This document shows, in pieces, positions 43,658 to 53,604 of a stretch of 64,000 nucleotides of DNA. Made by a program: the position numbers and the translations under genes. Position 1 is the first letter of the stretch; each line of letters opens with the position of its first letter. Source of the stretch: Nymphaea colorata (taxonomy: Eukaryota; Streptophyta; Magnoliopsida; Nymphaeales; Nymphaeaceae); assembly GCF_008831285.2 (NCBI RefSeq), contig NC_045145.1, positions 11,966,802-12,030,801 on the forward strand, given 5' to 3'. The notes under the pieces are model-generated. The model had not been told where the DNA came from and searched no databases. It saw only the letters and a program-made list of their open reading frames with translations.

Positions 43658-44066
43658 TGTCACGGGCCGACTCCTTTGGACCGTGCGGCACGACAAACAC
43701 TCGCCAGTAAGCCGCAAGCCTTCGCCTCGTTCAAGTGGGCGAAAATCACTTGAACATTTTTTGAAAATAGAAGACACAAAATACACAAAGAGTATGAAAA
43801 AAAAACTCGCAATATATTCACTTAGAAAGTTGAGTACATCACGAGGGAAAACAAGTAAGCTTTTACACTTTACTTACAGGCCGAAGCCACTTACATAATT
43901 CCCATGCCAACCATCCAAAACAAGGAATCTCAATCTTACACTTGGGGCCGTTTTGGGAGGGTACTCCGACACAGGTGAACACTCAAGCTTACACCAAGAT
44001 TCAACATAAACAAAAAAAGTACATTGCAAAGCAACAGACTGTACAAACTTTAGACGCAGGGAAACA
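43658..44066 (-). repeat. 3' LTR of gypsy element
   Basis: 409 bp; matches 46477-46891 throughout with scattered substitutions and small indels. It lies beside the purine tract. Confidence 0.92.
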
Positions 44067-44079
44067 TGCTCCCCCCTTC

Positions 44080-44545
44080 AAATCAAGTGCCGTCCTCAAA
44101 GCTAGCAGCTTCGTGGTAGACCCTGACTTCTTCTGGATGACTTCGCTTCAAACGGAAGACATACTCCCATGTTGGCTGGTCTTCATCTATCCACCTGACC
44201 AAGTATCGCTTCGGTTCACCAAGGTAGTTGATTTTTGTGCCGAATGATCTTTTCCAACTGTCGGTCGGTGGTCCTTCGGGTCGAAGGAGCTTGTTGCAAG
44301 ATTGGTTCTCACCGCGGCTGGCTTCTCTCCGGGTCTTCAGCGTCAGCATAGAAGGGCTGAAGGTTGCAGACATGAAACACAAGATGCGCCTGGAAGTCTA
44401 GCGGGAGATCTAACTTATACGCCAGCTTCCCCATCTTCTTGACCACAATAAATGACCCTTCATACTTTCTGATCCATGCTCGGTGTCGCCCACGGAAGAT
44501 GCTCGCCCGGTCTGCGTAAAGCTTCACGAGGACTTGGTCACCCGC
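44080..44545 (-). pseudogene. Gypsy integrase C-terminus with chromodomain-like tail
   Basis: Minus strand: DQVLVKLYADRASIFRGRHR, RKYEGSFIVVKKMGKLAYKL, LPLDFQAHLVFHVCNLQPF, which are the GPY/F-type integrase end. After a frameshift near 44330 come INYLGEPKRYLVRWIDEDQP and TWEYVFRL, a chromodomain-like aromatic motif. In chromoviruses such tails direct integration toward particular chromatin. It ends about 15 bp before the 3' LTR. Confidence 0.8.
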
Positions 44546-45240
44546 TCAAAATTCCATCGACCTTCATGATTTGCAAGTTTTTTCAATTTTGTAGGGGCAT
44601 GGCCTACTTTATGCTGAGGTGGCCGCCTCCTAGGGAGCTTCACAGGCGTTGTCTCGGCGAATTCCTCTAAGACAGGCGCAAGCGCCTCTGGGACCGAACC
44701 AGGAGAGTTTTTAGACACTTCCCTGGTTGCCACCAAGTCCATCCCGTCGTCGTGCTTCGGACCTTTGTTCAATTGAAGCGTAAATATCATCGCGACCTTG
44801 CCATTGTCTTTCCTCAGTGTTACCGCTAGCACCATGCAAGGAGACTTCTCATCCATAATGCTAACACTACGTAAATGTGGCATCGAGACCATCTTCGCTG
44901 CACTAAGGAGCTCCATACCGAGAATCATCTGGTAATCGTCCATCGGGACCACAGAGAAGTTGGCTTTCTCTGACCAACTCTTAATCTTCACAACCACATC
45001 TCGAGCCACTCCATGGATGGGTTTTGCCTCCGAGTTGACTGCCTTCATGCGCAACTCTCCCCTTTCAAGGGTGAGGCCTAATCTCCTCGCCTCCACAACT
45101 GAGATGAAATTGTGCGTGACACTTGTATCTATCATAGCCATCGTAGGCTTTCCATTCACCAGAATCTCAATGTACATGAGTTCCCTGGAAGGCGTCATTG
45201 TGACCTTGACTTTCTCTTCATGTTTCAATGAGTTGAGAAG
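44524..45240 (-). pseudogene. Gypsy protease fused by deletion to the integrase tail
   Basis: The frame from about 45228 carries the retropepsin region. MYIEILVNGKPTMAMIDT is followed by SVTHNF, where the catalytic DTGATHNF should be, so DTG has become DTS. MILGMELL and an LEEFAETTPVKLPRRRPPQ stretch follow, which is the usual entry to the reverse transcriptase. Immediately afterwards the sequence is already integrase C-terminal (KLKKLANHEGRWNFE), so everything between was deleted near 44600. A frameshift after WNFE ends the frame at 44524. The next frame continues GDQVLVKLYADRAS. Confidence 0.8.
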
Positions 45241-45342
45241 CTGAAGTGCACAAATCCTTGATCATTCTCCTTCATTAGTCCCGTCTTCGGTGGCCCTCGC
45301 GGCATTGGCCTGTTCGGTAGGTCTTACCCGTTTTGGTTAGAC

Positions 45343-46378
45343 ACGCGTATAGTGCCTTCCTCCGCAAACCCAACAAGTCACTTCTCTTGGTGGCCCATTG
45401 TAGTCCTTGCGAAAGAAGGGTTTTCTCTCGACTGGCTTTTGGGACGACGATTCATTTCTGTTGTCTCGTCGTTCCTCCCTCTTACCACCGTGGTCAGACT
45501 TCTTCGTAGACTGGAAGATATCTGTGTAGCTTCTATGTTGGGTGTCAGCCAAGCGCTCGGCTGCCACATATGTCTGCTCTAAAGTGTCAGGATTCGATCT
45601 CTCCACGTCGGCTTGGACCCAAGATTGGAGCCCTATAATGAACCAGTGAATTTTGTCTTTTTCTGGCATCATAGGCACGTCCAACATGACCTTTTGATAG
45701 GTCCCGATATAATCTCTCAAGGCACCGGTCTGTTTCAAGTTTGCAACCAACCTATAGACGTGCCTTTCAACATTCATGGGCATAAAGTATCCCTTCAACT
45801 GTTTACGAAAGTCGTCGAAGGTACGAATCGTAAAGTCTCTGTTCTCAATGTCTAACATTTTCTGCATCCATCAAGCCACAACATCTCCCTCTAATAACAT
45901 TGTTGCGGTCTTGATTTTCAAGTCCTCCTCTACTACGTTTTGCAAGTCTAGGTAGTAGTCAACTTGAAACAGAAAGTTGTCGATCGCCCTCACATCCCGG
46001 CTACCACTGTACTTCGCCGGACGTTGAATGTCGACCCTACTGGTCCTCTCTTGGCTACTACTGGCTGAATTAGTACGTAGCAGTCTCTGGTTTGAAGCCC
46101 GAAGTCCAGCGACTTCGTCCTGTAGGGTCTTCACCAAGTCAGAGAGTGATCGGTTCATGGCCACTGACTCGGCCATCTGTTCCCGCATCAATTTCATCTC
46201 CTCCTTGAATCCCTCAAAGGTCTTGGCAGCAAAGCCGAGGGCTTCCTCATGGGTGGCCACATCTGCGACCAATCGGTTCACTGTCTCCTCCAGGTTTCCC
46301 TGGTCATGGGCCGGGCTCAACTCCTCTGGACGGGCCGGCTCCTTGCCCTTGGCACATCGCAGATTGTATTGTGATGCC
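45343..46378 (-). pseudogene. Gypsy gag
   Basis: The likely start is the Met at 46378 (MASQYNLR), which places a coiled-coil-rich N-terminus first (EETVNRLVADVATHEEALGF to LQDEVAGL). The gag core follows (RPAKYSGSRDVRAIDNFLFQ, YYLDL...KIKTATMLLEGDV) and is stopped at 45870 by TGA where Trp-Trp is usual. It resumes at 45867: MLDIENRDFTIRTFDDFR, LKGYFMP, VYRLVANLKQTGALRDYI. A single CCHC-like knuckle near the end (CWVCGGRHY) is truncated by a stop. In an intact element this protein forms the particle and binds the RNA. Confidence 0.82.
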
Positions 46379-46476
46379 ATGGCGTCCTCCTCAACAGCAG
46401 CAAGTCGGCGTGATGCTCTACACCGACTCTCTGATCGCTTCTCCAGATTGAGCAGAATCTGGGCTCTGATACCAGC

Positions 46477-46891
46477 TGTCACGGGCCGACTCCTTCGGAC
46501 TGTGCGGCGCGGCAAACACTCACCAGTAAACCGCAAACCTTCGCCTCGTTCAAGTGGGCACAGATCACTTGAACACTTTTTGAAAATAAAAGACACAAAA
46601 TACACAAAGAGTGTCGAAAGAAAACTCGCAATATATTCAGTTAGAAAGTTGAGTACATCACGAGAGAAAGCAAGTAAACTTTTACACTTTATTTACAAAG
46701 GATGACCGAAGCCGCTTACAGAATTCCCATGCCGACCATCCAAAACAAAGAATCTCAATATTACACTTAGGGCCGTTTTGGGAGGGTACTCCGACAAAGG
46801 TGAACACTCAAGTTTACACCAAGATTCAACATAAACAAAGAAAGTACATTGCAAAGCAAGAGACTGTACAGACTCTAGATGCAGGGGAACA
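46477..46891 (-). repeat. 5' LTR of gypsy element
   Basis: 415 bp; followed on the minus strand by the initiator tRNA-Met primer-binding site (complement of 46464-46474). Confidence 0.92.
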
Positions 46892-46896
46892 ATGGC

Positions 46897-48660
46897 AATC
46901 CTTATTTTTATTTTTTATTTTTGGTCTGTCTATTGCTAAATATTAGTTTTGTTGGCCGTCCCCTGCTGTAAATAAGAGTATTGTCTTAAATAAAGCTTTT
47001 ACTTCAAGCACAAACGCGCAATATGTGTCGTTTTCTACCAAAAAAAACCATTTTCATTTGGCCTTATGGTATCACCTGATGATGGTATAATGAAAGGTCC
47101 AAGGTTCCAGAACTGGGAAAGCGAGAGAGAACCAAGAATGACCAAACCCTAAATTAGACACAAACATTGAAAATAAACACCAAAGATGATAATGTTCAGG
47201 AATTTCAGAGATGGTTCTCTTGTAAGTTCAGGATTGGATGAGTAAAGACATGCTGGAACCTGGTGTTCCATCAGATCATATGGGGTATCTGGAAGACCAG
47301 AAACAGGTGCATGATAGAGGGTTTGTCAACCTCGGCTACTAGTATAGAAAAAGAAATCTTCCTTGTGTCATTGTGAGACAAGGAAGATGATGTATATAGC
47401 TAGCAGGCTAATGTGAAGTGTCACTAAACTGCACAGTTTTGACCGAGGTCAATGGGCCTTTATTTTTGGTTCTTCCTATGCCTCATGTACAACTATATTT
47501 TTTGCAGACAACTATATTTAAGCCCCCCTGCAGTATTGTTTTCATAACACCCAAATTGTTAATGGGAAACCCCAATTAGCAATGAAATCACAAATATTAC
47601 ACAGAGATGTGGACTCCTAGAATTACCCCCCCACCCCACCCCAAAAAAAAAAAATCAATCTCCAAATATAGAAAACTTAGAACAAGAAGCTCAAGGAGAT
47701 TTGTTCTCCATGAAAATAAAGATCGAGCAACAAGGCCCCAAAATAAAAATTTTCATAATTCTATTTTCTGAAAATAGAAAGAGGAAATTTTATATCTCTT
47801 CGCTCAGAACCCCAAAAATTGGAAACTTTGGTGGGCTAATTCTACACTTGTTAACTAATTGCATACCAAAGATCAGCCCAAAATTAGTAGTCATCACAAA
47901 GTTTTTGCTCGGCGCCAGAAAACTGTACCTTTGGTAGGTTTACTTTCGCATGTCAGAGAAAGAAATTTTCCTGACGGAATTTGCGAAATAAAATCTGGCC
48001 TTGGCTTTACGTACATTCAAGCGGCCACAGATTAAAAGTTAGAATTTTCCAAATTGATTTACCATTAACAATGATTTTAAAATTTGCTAATATATGAATG
48101 CTAAAAAAAATTCAAGTTCACAGGCTCTGCGTCTTCAATACACTACTAAACACTACCCACACACTGAAATCTATATCTTAAGCAAACACTGACACAAATT
48201 CCAGGTCCTCTATTCCTTGCCTATCTAATTTCTTCTCGCCTCCTTGAGAGCACAATTTTAACAAGTAAAGCTAAAGAAGCATAGAAATGTCTTCCTATAT
48301 TTTACTAATATTCCGATTTTCACTAACTAAACAAAAAAACAAGTATGATAAAGTGAATTCTCAATTGGATATTTTCAATATGCCATTCCTCAGCGTTGAG
48401 CTAAAACTTGATGCCGGTTGTTGCATAGTACCTTTTCCAAAAGATATTTCCGTAGGGGACGTGATTCAATAGATGTATCCATAAAATGAACTCAGCTTCA
48501 TTAATACTTGAAATAAAATCATCAACACAAAGCACTAAACAAAGTTGCACAAAACAATCCAAACCTTGTATCTATAACTGAATCCTCTTCTACATATATA
48601 CCCCAGAATTCTACAATGAAATCTTCAACGAAATTCCGATTCTCAGCAGTAAACCTCTGA
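46897..48660. other. No gene seen
   Basis: AT-rich DNA with a C-run/A-run at 47625-47655. No open frame has a family resemblance. Confidence 0.35.
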
Positions 48661-48663
48661 AAT

Positions 48664-48939
48664 CAGGCATGCACTCAAGGACATGTAAGACGTAACTCAA
48701 CTTGGGCTACCTTAGCCCAAAACAAATATTTGGCTAGAAATAGTATTTGGACTATTAAGCCCAACGGCAAACACTCGGCAGGTTGGAAGGGAATGCGGTG
48801 GGGTTGGTTCGAAGTCAGTAACCTTATGAGCTGGGAGACTGGCGATGAAAAGAAAGCAGCCCATGTGACTTTCATTGATGATATAGACCCTCAACCGCCA
48901 CGAAGGCCGTGGTACCCAATTGGGTATCCAAAGTGTTAG
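48664..48939 (+). CDS. Unrecognised tryptophan-rich open frame, possible exon
   Basis: I do not recognise this protein. The frame is open from the stop at 48658 to TAG at 48937. It reads STWATLAQNKYLARNSIWTI, then GWKGMRWGWFEV, SWETGDEKKAAHVTFIDDID, and ends PPRRPWYPIGYPKC. Its composition (eight Trp in about 85 residues, mixed charges, no low complexity) looks more like real coding sequence than the chance frames around it. There is a possible splice acceptor (AAATCAG) at about 48666. There is no obvious ATG start at a sensible place, so it would be an internal or last exon, or a fragment of an old element. The frame on the opposite strand is a shadow. Confidence 0.28.
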   Translation, partial: QACTQGHVRRNSTWATLAQNKYLARNSIWTIKPNGKHSAGWKGMRWGWFEVSNLMSWETGDEKKAAHVTFIDDIDPQPPRRPWYPIGYPKC

Positions 48940-48949
48940 TTCAGTCAAG

Positions 48950-50865
48950 GTGTCTCAGCAATGACTAAGATATCTTTGGGGCATATGCAACCCCGTCCTG
49001 TAGATTAATGGTAAGTTCTAACTCTGGTTATTTTGTTGTGCTTATGTCCATCTTTTTAGTTTGAAGGACATGGTGAAAGCGCCGCATCGTAAGACAATGA
49101 TATGTGTTGATGTTGGTGGACCTAATTGAGGTTGGTCATACTAGCTTGTCTAGCTAAGGCAATGGCTTTTTCTTACCAACCATGCTCATAAGGAGGTTTG
49201 GGATGTGTGCAAGGACCCAATATCTAGTTATGTTTTTCGCAGAGGATGGGGCATCACCTTATCCCTCAAACCCAGTGCCCCTAGAGGGTTCAGGTTGGCC
49301 ATTCCGAGCAAGCTAATAGTCGGGCCTTGCTACTATATAGTCATTTGAGCTCAGGCTTGTATATTGCACAAAATTTTTTCATGGCCTGTGTGCCTCTTAG
49401 TGACAGGTTTTAATATTTTATCTTGCACCCATAGACAAGGTGTTACAAAGTATTTAAGTTTTATATAAGAAATGCCTCTATCAAAAAGGCTGCAAAAAAT
49501 AGTCCTTAGAAAGAAGAGAAATATAAAAATCGCTTTAACATAATGTATCCACGAATAACCCGACAAGGTACGGGATGTGCTTTATTTACATTCGAAAAAG
49601 GTTTCTAAAGTCTTTCAGTGATCATGTTTGTTAAAGATGTGATGTCACTAAACCATGGCGTACCTCATTGTGACCTTGTCCTGGCTTGTATAAGCCGTCC
49701 ATGTTTGGCCTGATCATTTGCTTTCAGGTTAGTGTTTAAATTGCTGTCAGTAACAAAAAAACAAAAGGATAGGGAATGCATGATAACAATGCAATTATGT
49801 TCAACTGTGAATAAAGTGCAACCAATTAACAGCAATCTAATGTTGTACATTATAGTGACCTACCATGTAAATCCTCATGATCTTTGTAATCATTAACAAC
49901 TTACAATGCTAATACAACAATCAATGTAATCTTAGACAAAGTTCCACACAAGCCAACGGACTGATGATGGCACACAATTACGCCTTTCCATAAAAGGTGA
50001 TAGCAATAGATTATATGCAAAACAATGATATGCTATACGCAGTACAAACGCTTAACATCTATCTAGGTATAACGCGACCCAGCCCTACATATAAACGTTT
50101 ATAAATCAACTCGTTTTACCTTCCATGGAAGTACAAATTATTAAACAATGGAATAGTATTTCCACTAACAGGATTATGTAGGATAACAATTTACTAGAAT
50201 TTTAGCATGCAGATAATATCCACAGCAGTGGGTCCATTTTAGCTATTTGATCAGGTAAGCAATTTTACAATGTAACGCTTTTCAATCATCATGTTAGACA
50301 CTTTAGCCAATAACTGAGAATTTACATAGAAAATATGCTTTGCATCAGTGTCATAAAACATAACAAATTGCTTCAACTTTTTTGCATCTTCATGACCAAT
50401 TCACATCATCTCCCAACAATTCATATGTTGACACAAGATCTCAAAATTTCAACTCTTGGAATATAATAAATAAGTGGATAGAGACGCATGCATTCAAAGG
50501 CGACTGGCCAATTGAAGAAGAGAAATTTGTTGTTTGATCTTGAACTTCGGTGTCTCATTCAACAAAAAGACGACTTTTGAGTAAGGGTGTGTAACAGGCC
50601 AGATACCCGATGGGTAGTTAGGTACTCTGCCTGTGATGTGTTACCCAGATACCAGATCGGGAGTTAGGTACCCGGCTTGTGATGGGCTGAGCTTAGGCTT
50701 TTTATTGATATCTAGCCAGCCCGAATAAAAAAAAACTCTGCCGGGTCCAGGTATTGGGGGTCTGATCGTGTATATATATATATATTACTGGAAGGGACAC
50801 CAAAGGGAACCTCCCTCTGCCCCTCCATCCCTTGGATGGATAGAGATGTAGGGCAGAGCATTTGT
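48950..50865. other. No gene seen; a MITE-like left end at about 50585
   Basis: Nothing codes convincingly. At 50584 TAAGGGTGTGTAACAGGCC resembles the TAAGGGTG start of the hAT-type element at 5531. It is followed by two related blocks (CAGATACC.GAT.GG.AGTTAGGTAC, 50603-50680). No matching right end was found, so it is left as a possibility. Confidence 0.35.
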
Positions 50866-50896
50866 TTTCTAAGTGGCCAATTGCTAGTATCATATG

Positions 50897-50932
<36 letters not shown>

Positions 50933-51227
50933 TAAAACCATAACATCATTGTGCTAAAATACACAAAAATACCAAAGCCACAACCATCATCTACCGATGA
51001 ATCATGGGTTGTGTCATTCCAAACATAATTCTACATCACCCAAGCATGGATGCATTTGACAAATGCGGCTAGGTCATGCATAAAAAAGACTCATAGCGTT
51101 TTATAAGATCAGTTGGAAAGAAAAGATTTTTTTTTTTCGATGAACAGTTGGCAAGAAAAGACTAGAAACAATGCGCACTTTATATATATTACTCGGCATA
51201 TGATACTAGCAATCGGCCACTTAGAAA
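50866..51227. mobile_element. MITE with about 45-bp inverted arms
   Basis: The left arm TTTCTAAGTGGCCAATTGCT (50866 onward, through AGTATCATATGCC and a TA run) is inverted at 51180-51227 with very few differences. The arms are followed inward by ATATAT runs on both sides, so the transcript or single strand would fold into a long hairpin. The target-site duplication is unclear. A flanking TTAGAAACTCTT word is repeated again at 51250-51265. It has no coding capacity. Confidence 0.75.
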
Positions 51228-52400
51228 CTCTTAGTGTATAGTCGATGACTATTTTAGAAACTCTTCATATGTCACTAATGACACCATTAGAAAATCTTGC
51301 CACATTACTAAGGGTTTTTGAGATATTAAAATATGAAATATTTTTTCAAATATAGGTTGACATTGCATCGAATACCGACAAGTATAAAGTCGAAGGTAGA
51401 GTCTGTCCCAATAACAAAGCGGCCCGGGCTTGGGCAGCTGACAATGGCTTCAAACCAGCCCTGCCCAATGCCCTGCCTTTAACACCCTTCAACAACGAAA
51501 ACCCATCGGGAATACCTTTGCACTTTGCAGTTCTCCTTGCCAATAATCAACTGTCACTTTTGTGACATCAATACTTACACAAATGTACCTCTAAGTCAAT
51601 CAAAATAAATGCAAAATAAAAGCAAAATGCTGACATGAAACAAGGAGCGAATACGAAGCAAAGGATAAAAAGGAATAAGTGCTTGGTGCGTAAGAATTTT
51701 AAGGAATAAGTATTTTGAGCGTAAGAATTATAATTTCATTTAAAGCAGCCCATCTTCTGGTATATCCTTTTTATATGAAACCTCCCAAATGCAACTTATT
51801 GTGTTAGGCCCCCCTGAATGGGCGCCATGTGATCCTTTACATAGAAAGTGAACGGCTCTTAATTTTTGAATGCAAGCTCAAACTTTACGAAGTAAGCTTG
51901 ATTTATCCCCAAGTGAATGGCTAGTGGTGTGATTCACATAATGCCTTGTTTAGCTCCAAATCCAAAGTTGTAATAACCAAAATTTAGCCCTTTCATCATT
52001 TTTGCTTTGGTAGAAGTTTAGTACCATATTTAGTCTGTTACAATCAAACCCATAAGCTCATTTTTGAAATTGTTCATAGTTTAAAACCAGAGTTCTACAC
52101 TTAGTTCTCAAGATACGCTGCAAGGAGGGGAAAGATAGCATCGACACGGCTCTTACCATCCCCAATAGGTAGTCTTCAGCAAAATTTTTCCAGTTCGGTG
52201 ACATTCTTTTTGTCTCCAATACGTTTCATTGAACAAATGAAAATTTGTTTACTAAAACCCTTTAGATTTTCATGTACCCTCACATATGGACAAGTAGAGA
52301 GGACAAAAGACAATAATCCATGGTTACACGCATGTTTCTCATTATGAACATTCACCTACGAGTTCACTGATAGAATAGGCGACTCTTGAAGATTTGCCAA
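51228..52400. other. No gene seen; presumed 3' flank of the TRIP4-like gene
   Basis: There are no convincing open frames. If the TRIP4-like gene ends at 52407, part of this is its 3' untranslated region and flank. Confidence 0.4.
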
Positions 52401-52406
52401 GAAGTG

Positions 52407-52685
52407 CTATGAGATAACCTTCTGTGAATTTTCGTCTGAAAATGGTAGCAATTCAATGCTATCATGCTCAACCCTCCCACTTATCTCCAAGCATAAACCG
52501 TTCGCTCTTCTAACTGTTTTCCTCACTCTGCTGGAGCTCTTGAGTGGACCATCAACAAAGACAGGGAGTATCTCAATGCTTGGATTAGGCTTTATTCGAT
52601 TAATATCTCTTTGTTCTGTGGGTTCCATTGGTCTCAATAAGCAACTTTCTGTTTCAGTATCTGCAGCATCCTTATGCATTATCAC
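52407..52685 (-). CDS. TRIP4/activating signal cointegrator 1 homologue, probable last exon
   Basis: Minus strand, acceptor TATATGCAG| at 52686. The exon codes VIMHKDAADTETESCLLRP, then DINRIKPNPSIEILPVFVDG, a basic linker, and NGLCLEISGRVEHDS, ending at TAG (52407-52409). The RIKPNP...PVF.D and GLCLEI.GRVQHDS-like segments are, as I recall them, typical of the C-terminal half of plant TRIP4 homologues. In animals TRIP4 belongs to the ASC-1 complex, linked to transcription and to ribosome and alkylation-damage responses. The plant role is less clear. The frame joins the exon at 52996-53094 in phase 0. The end could instead be an unrecognised donor near CACAGAAG|GTTATC. Confidence 0.72.
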   Translation of the reverse strand: MIMHKDAADTETESCLLRPMEPTEQRDINRIKPNPSIEILPVFVDGPLKSSSRVRKTVRRANGLCLEISGRVEHDSIELLPFSDENSQKVIS

Positions 52686-52995
52686 CTGCATATAATATAT
52701 GCTTGATCATTAAAAATGACTATGGATAAAGCAAGCTTATGGCTACCCAATTTGATTTAATATGTCAGTAAGAATATCCTTTGGTTCTTTTACCGTGAAA
52801 CAAGGGAGACTATATATTAGAAAAGGATAAAACATGTGATACGAATCGCCAACAAAATGAACAAGCTATTATTACTCTACATCACTCATCAATGCTAATC
52901 CTTATATAAGCAATCTGCAAAATGAATGATTTTGTAGATTAATGGAAGCAATGAATGAATTGCCAATGCAACATGAAGCTAGTGTAAAGTAGCAC

Positions 52996-53094
52996 CTTGC
53001 GACCCACTAAGTCAAACGTTACAACAACTTTACTCCGTCTCTCACGTTCAGCATCTTCAATTTCCTGTTGCTCCTTCTGCAAGAGCTTTTTTTC
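52996..53094 (-). CDS. TRIP4/activating signal cointegrator 1 homologue, internal exon
   Basis: Minus strand, acceptor TTCATGTTCAG| and donor CGCAAG|GTGCTA. It is 33 codons in phase 0: EKKLLQKEQQEIEDAERERR and then SKVVVTFDLVGRK. This charged helix plus the VTFDLVGRKV strand is the segment that follows the C2HC5 zinc finger in the family. Joined to the next exon it gives LVGRK-VIMHKD without a break. The exons upstream (zinc finger and N-terminus) were not found. They must lie beyond the copia element that starts 190 bp away at 53284, or outside the window, or be lost. Confidence 0.75.
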
Positions 53095-53283
53095 CTGAAC
53101 ATGAAACAGAAATATGTCACCCGAGAACAACAATAACAACAAATCAACTGGCAAAATAATCATGTACGATATATTTCAGAAATTAGGAAGGAAACAAAAT
53201 AGGACTCAAACAACACAATCAAGCAGGCAACACAACCACCAACTAGAAAAGAGAAGAGAAGGTAGGAACAAAAGACATGAGAT

Positions 53284-53521
53284 TGTAGAAATAATAAACA
53301 CACAAGAAACGAAGATCGAACACAGATGTAACGTGGAAAACCCTCAACTAGAGGGAAAAAACCACGGGTGAAGAGGTCTTGTGCCCACTAGCCTCTAGAC
53401 TCTCTCTCTTAGAAAACTTCATTAACTACAAGATTAGGGTTTACAATGGTATAAGTATGCTCAACCCAGGACACACTGGATTGGGTCCAGACCCGAACCC
53501 ATACATCAAGATCCGTCAACA
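53284..53521 (-). repeat. 3' LTR of the inverted copia element
   Basis: 238 bp, TGTTGACGGATC...TTTCTACA on the minus strand. It is next to the polypurine tract complement GTCCCCCTC at 53522. Ends and length match family A. Confidence 0.93.
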
Positions 53522-53604
53522 GTCCCCCTCAAGTTGGGCATACATATTAAACATGCCCAACTTGGATACATTTCTCTCAAATGGAGTTACATGTAAAGCT
53601 TTAG

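Larger units (their letters stand above)
43658..46891 (-). mobile_element. Ty3/gypsy chromovirus-like element lacking the pol core
   Basis: Minus strand. LTRs are at 46477-46891 (5') and 43658-44066 (3'), TGTT(T/C)CCCTGC...GGCCCGTGACA. They differ at roughly one base in fifteen by eye. Flanks are GTGGC (43653-43657) and ATGGC (46892-46896), a 5-bp duplication with one change. The primer-binding site TGGTATCAGAGC is complementary to 46464-46474, just inside the 5' LTR. The purine-rich tract lies beside 44067. Between them are gag, an aspartic protease, and then only the very end of the integrase with a chromodomain-like tail. The reverse transcriptase, RNase H and integrase core, normally some 2.5-3 kb, are missing. 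At 3.2 kb it is a deletion derivative. Confidence 0.9.

Noticed and set aside
46028-46705. 225-codon plus-strand frame over the gypsy gag
   Set aside because: Shadow of the minus-strand gag, which has the coiled coil and the retrotransposon gag core. The plus frame runs on into the LTR.
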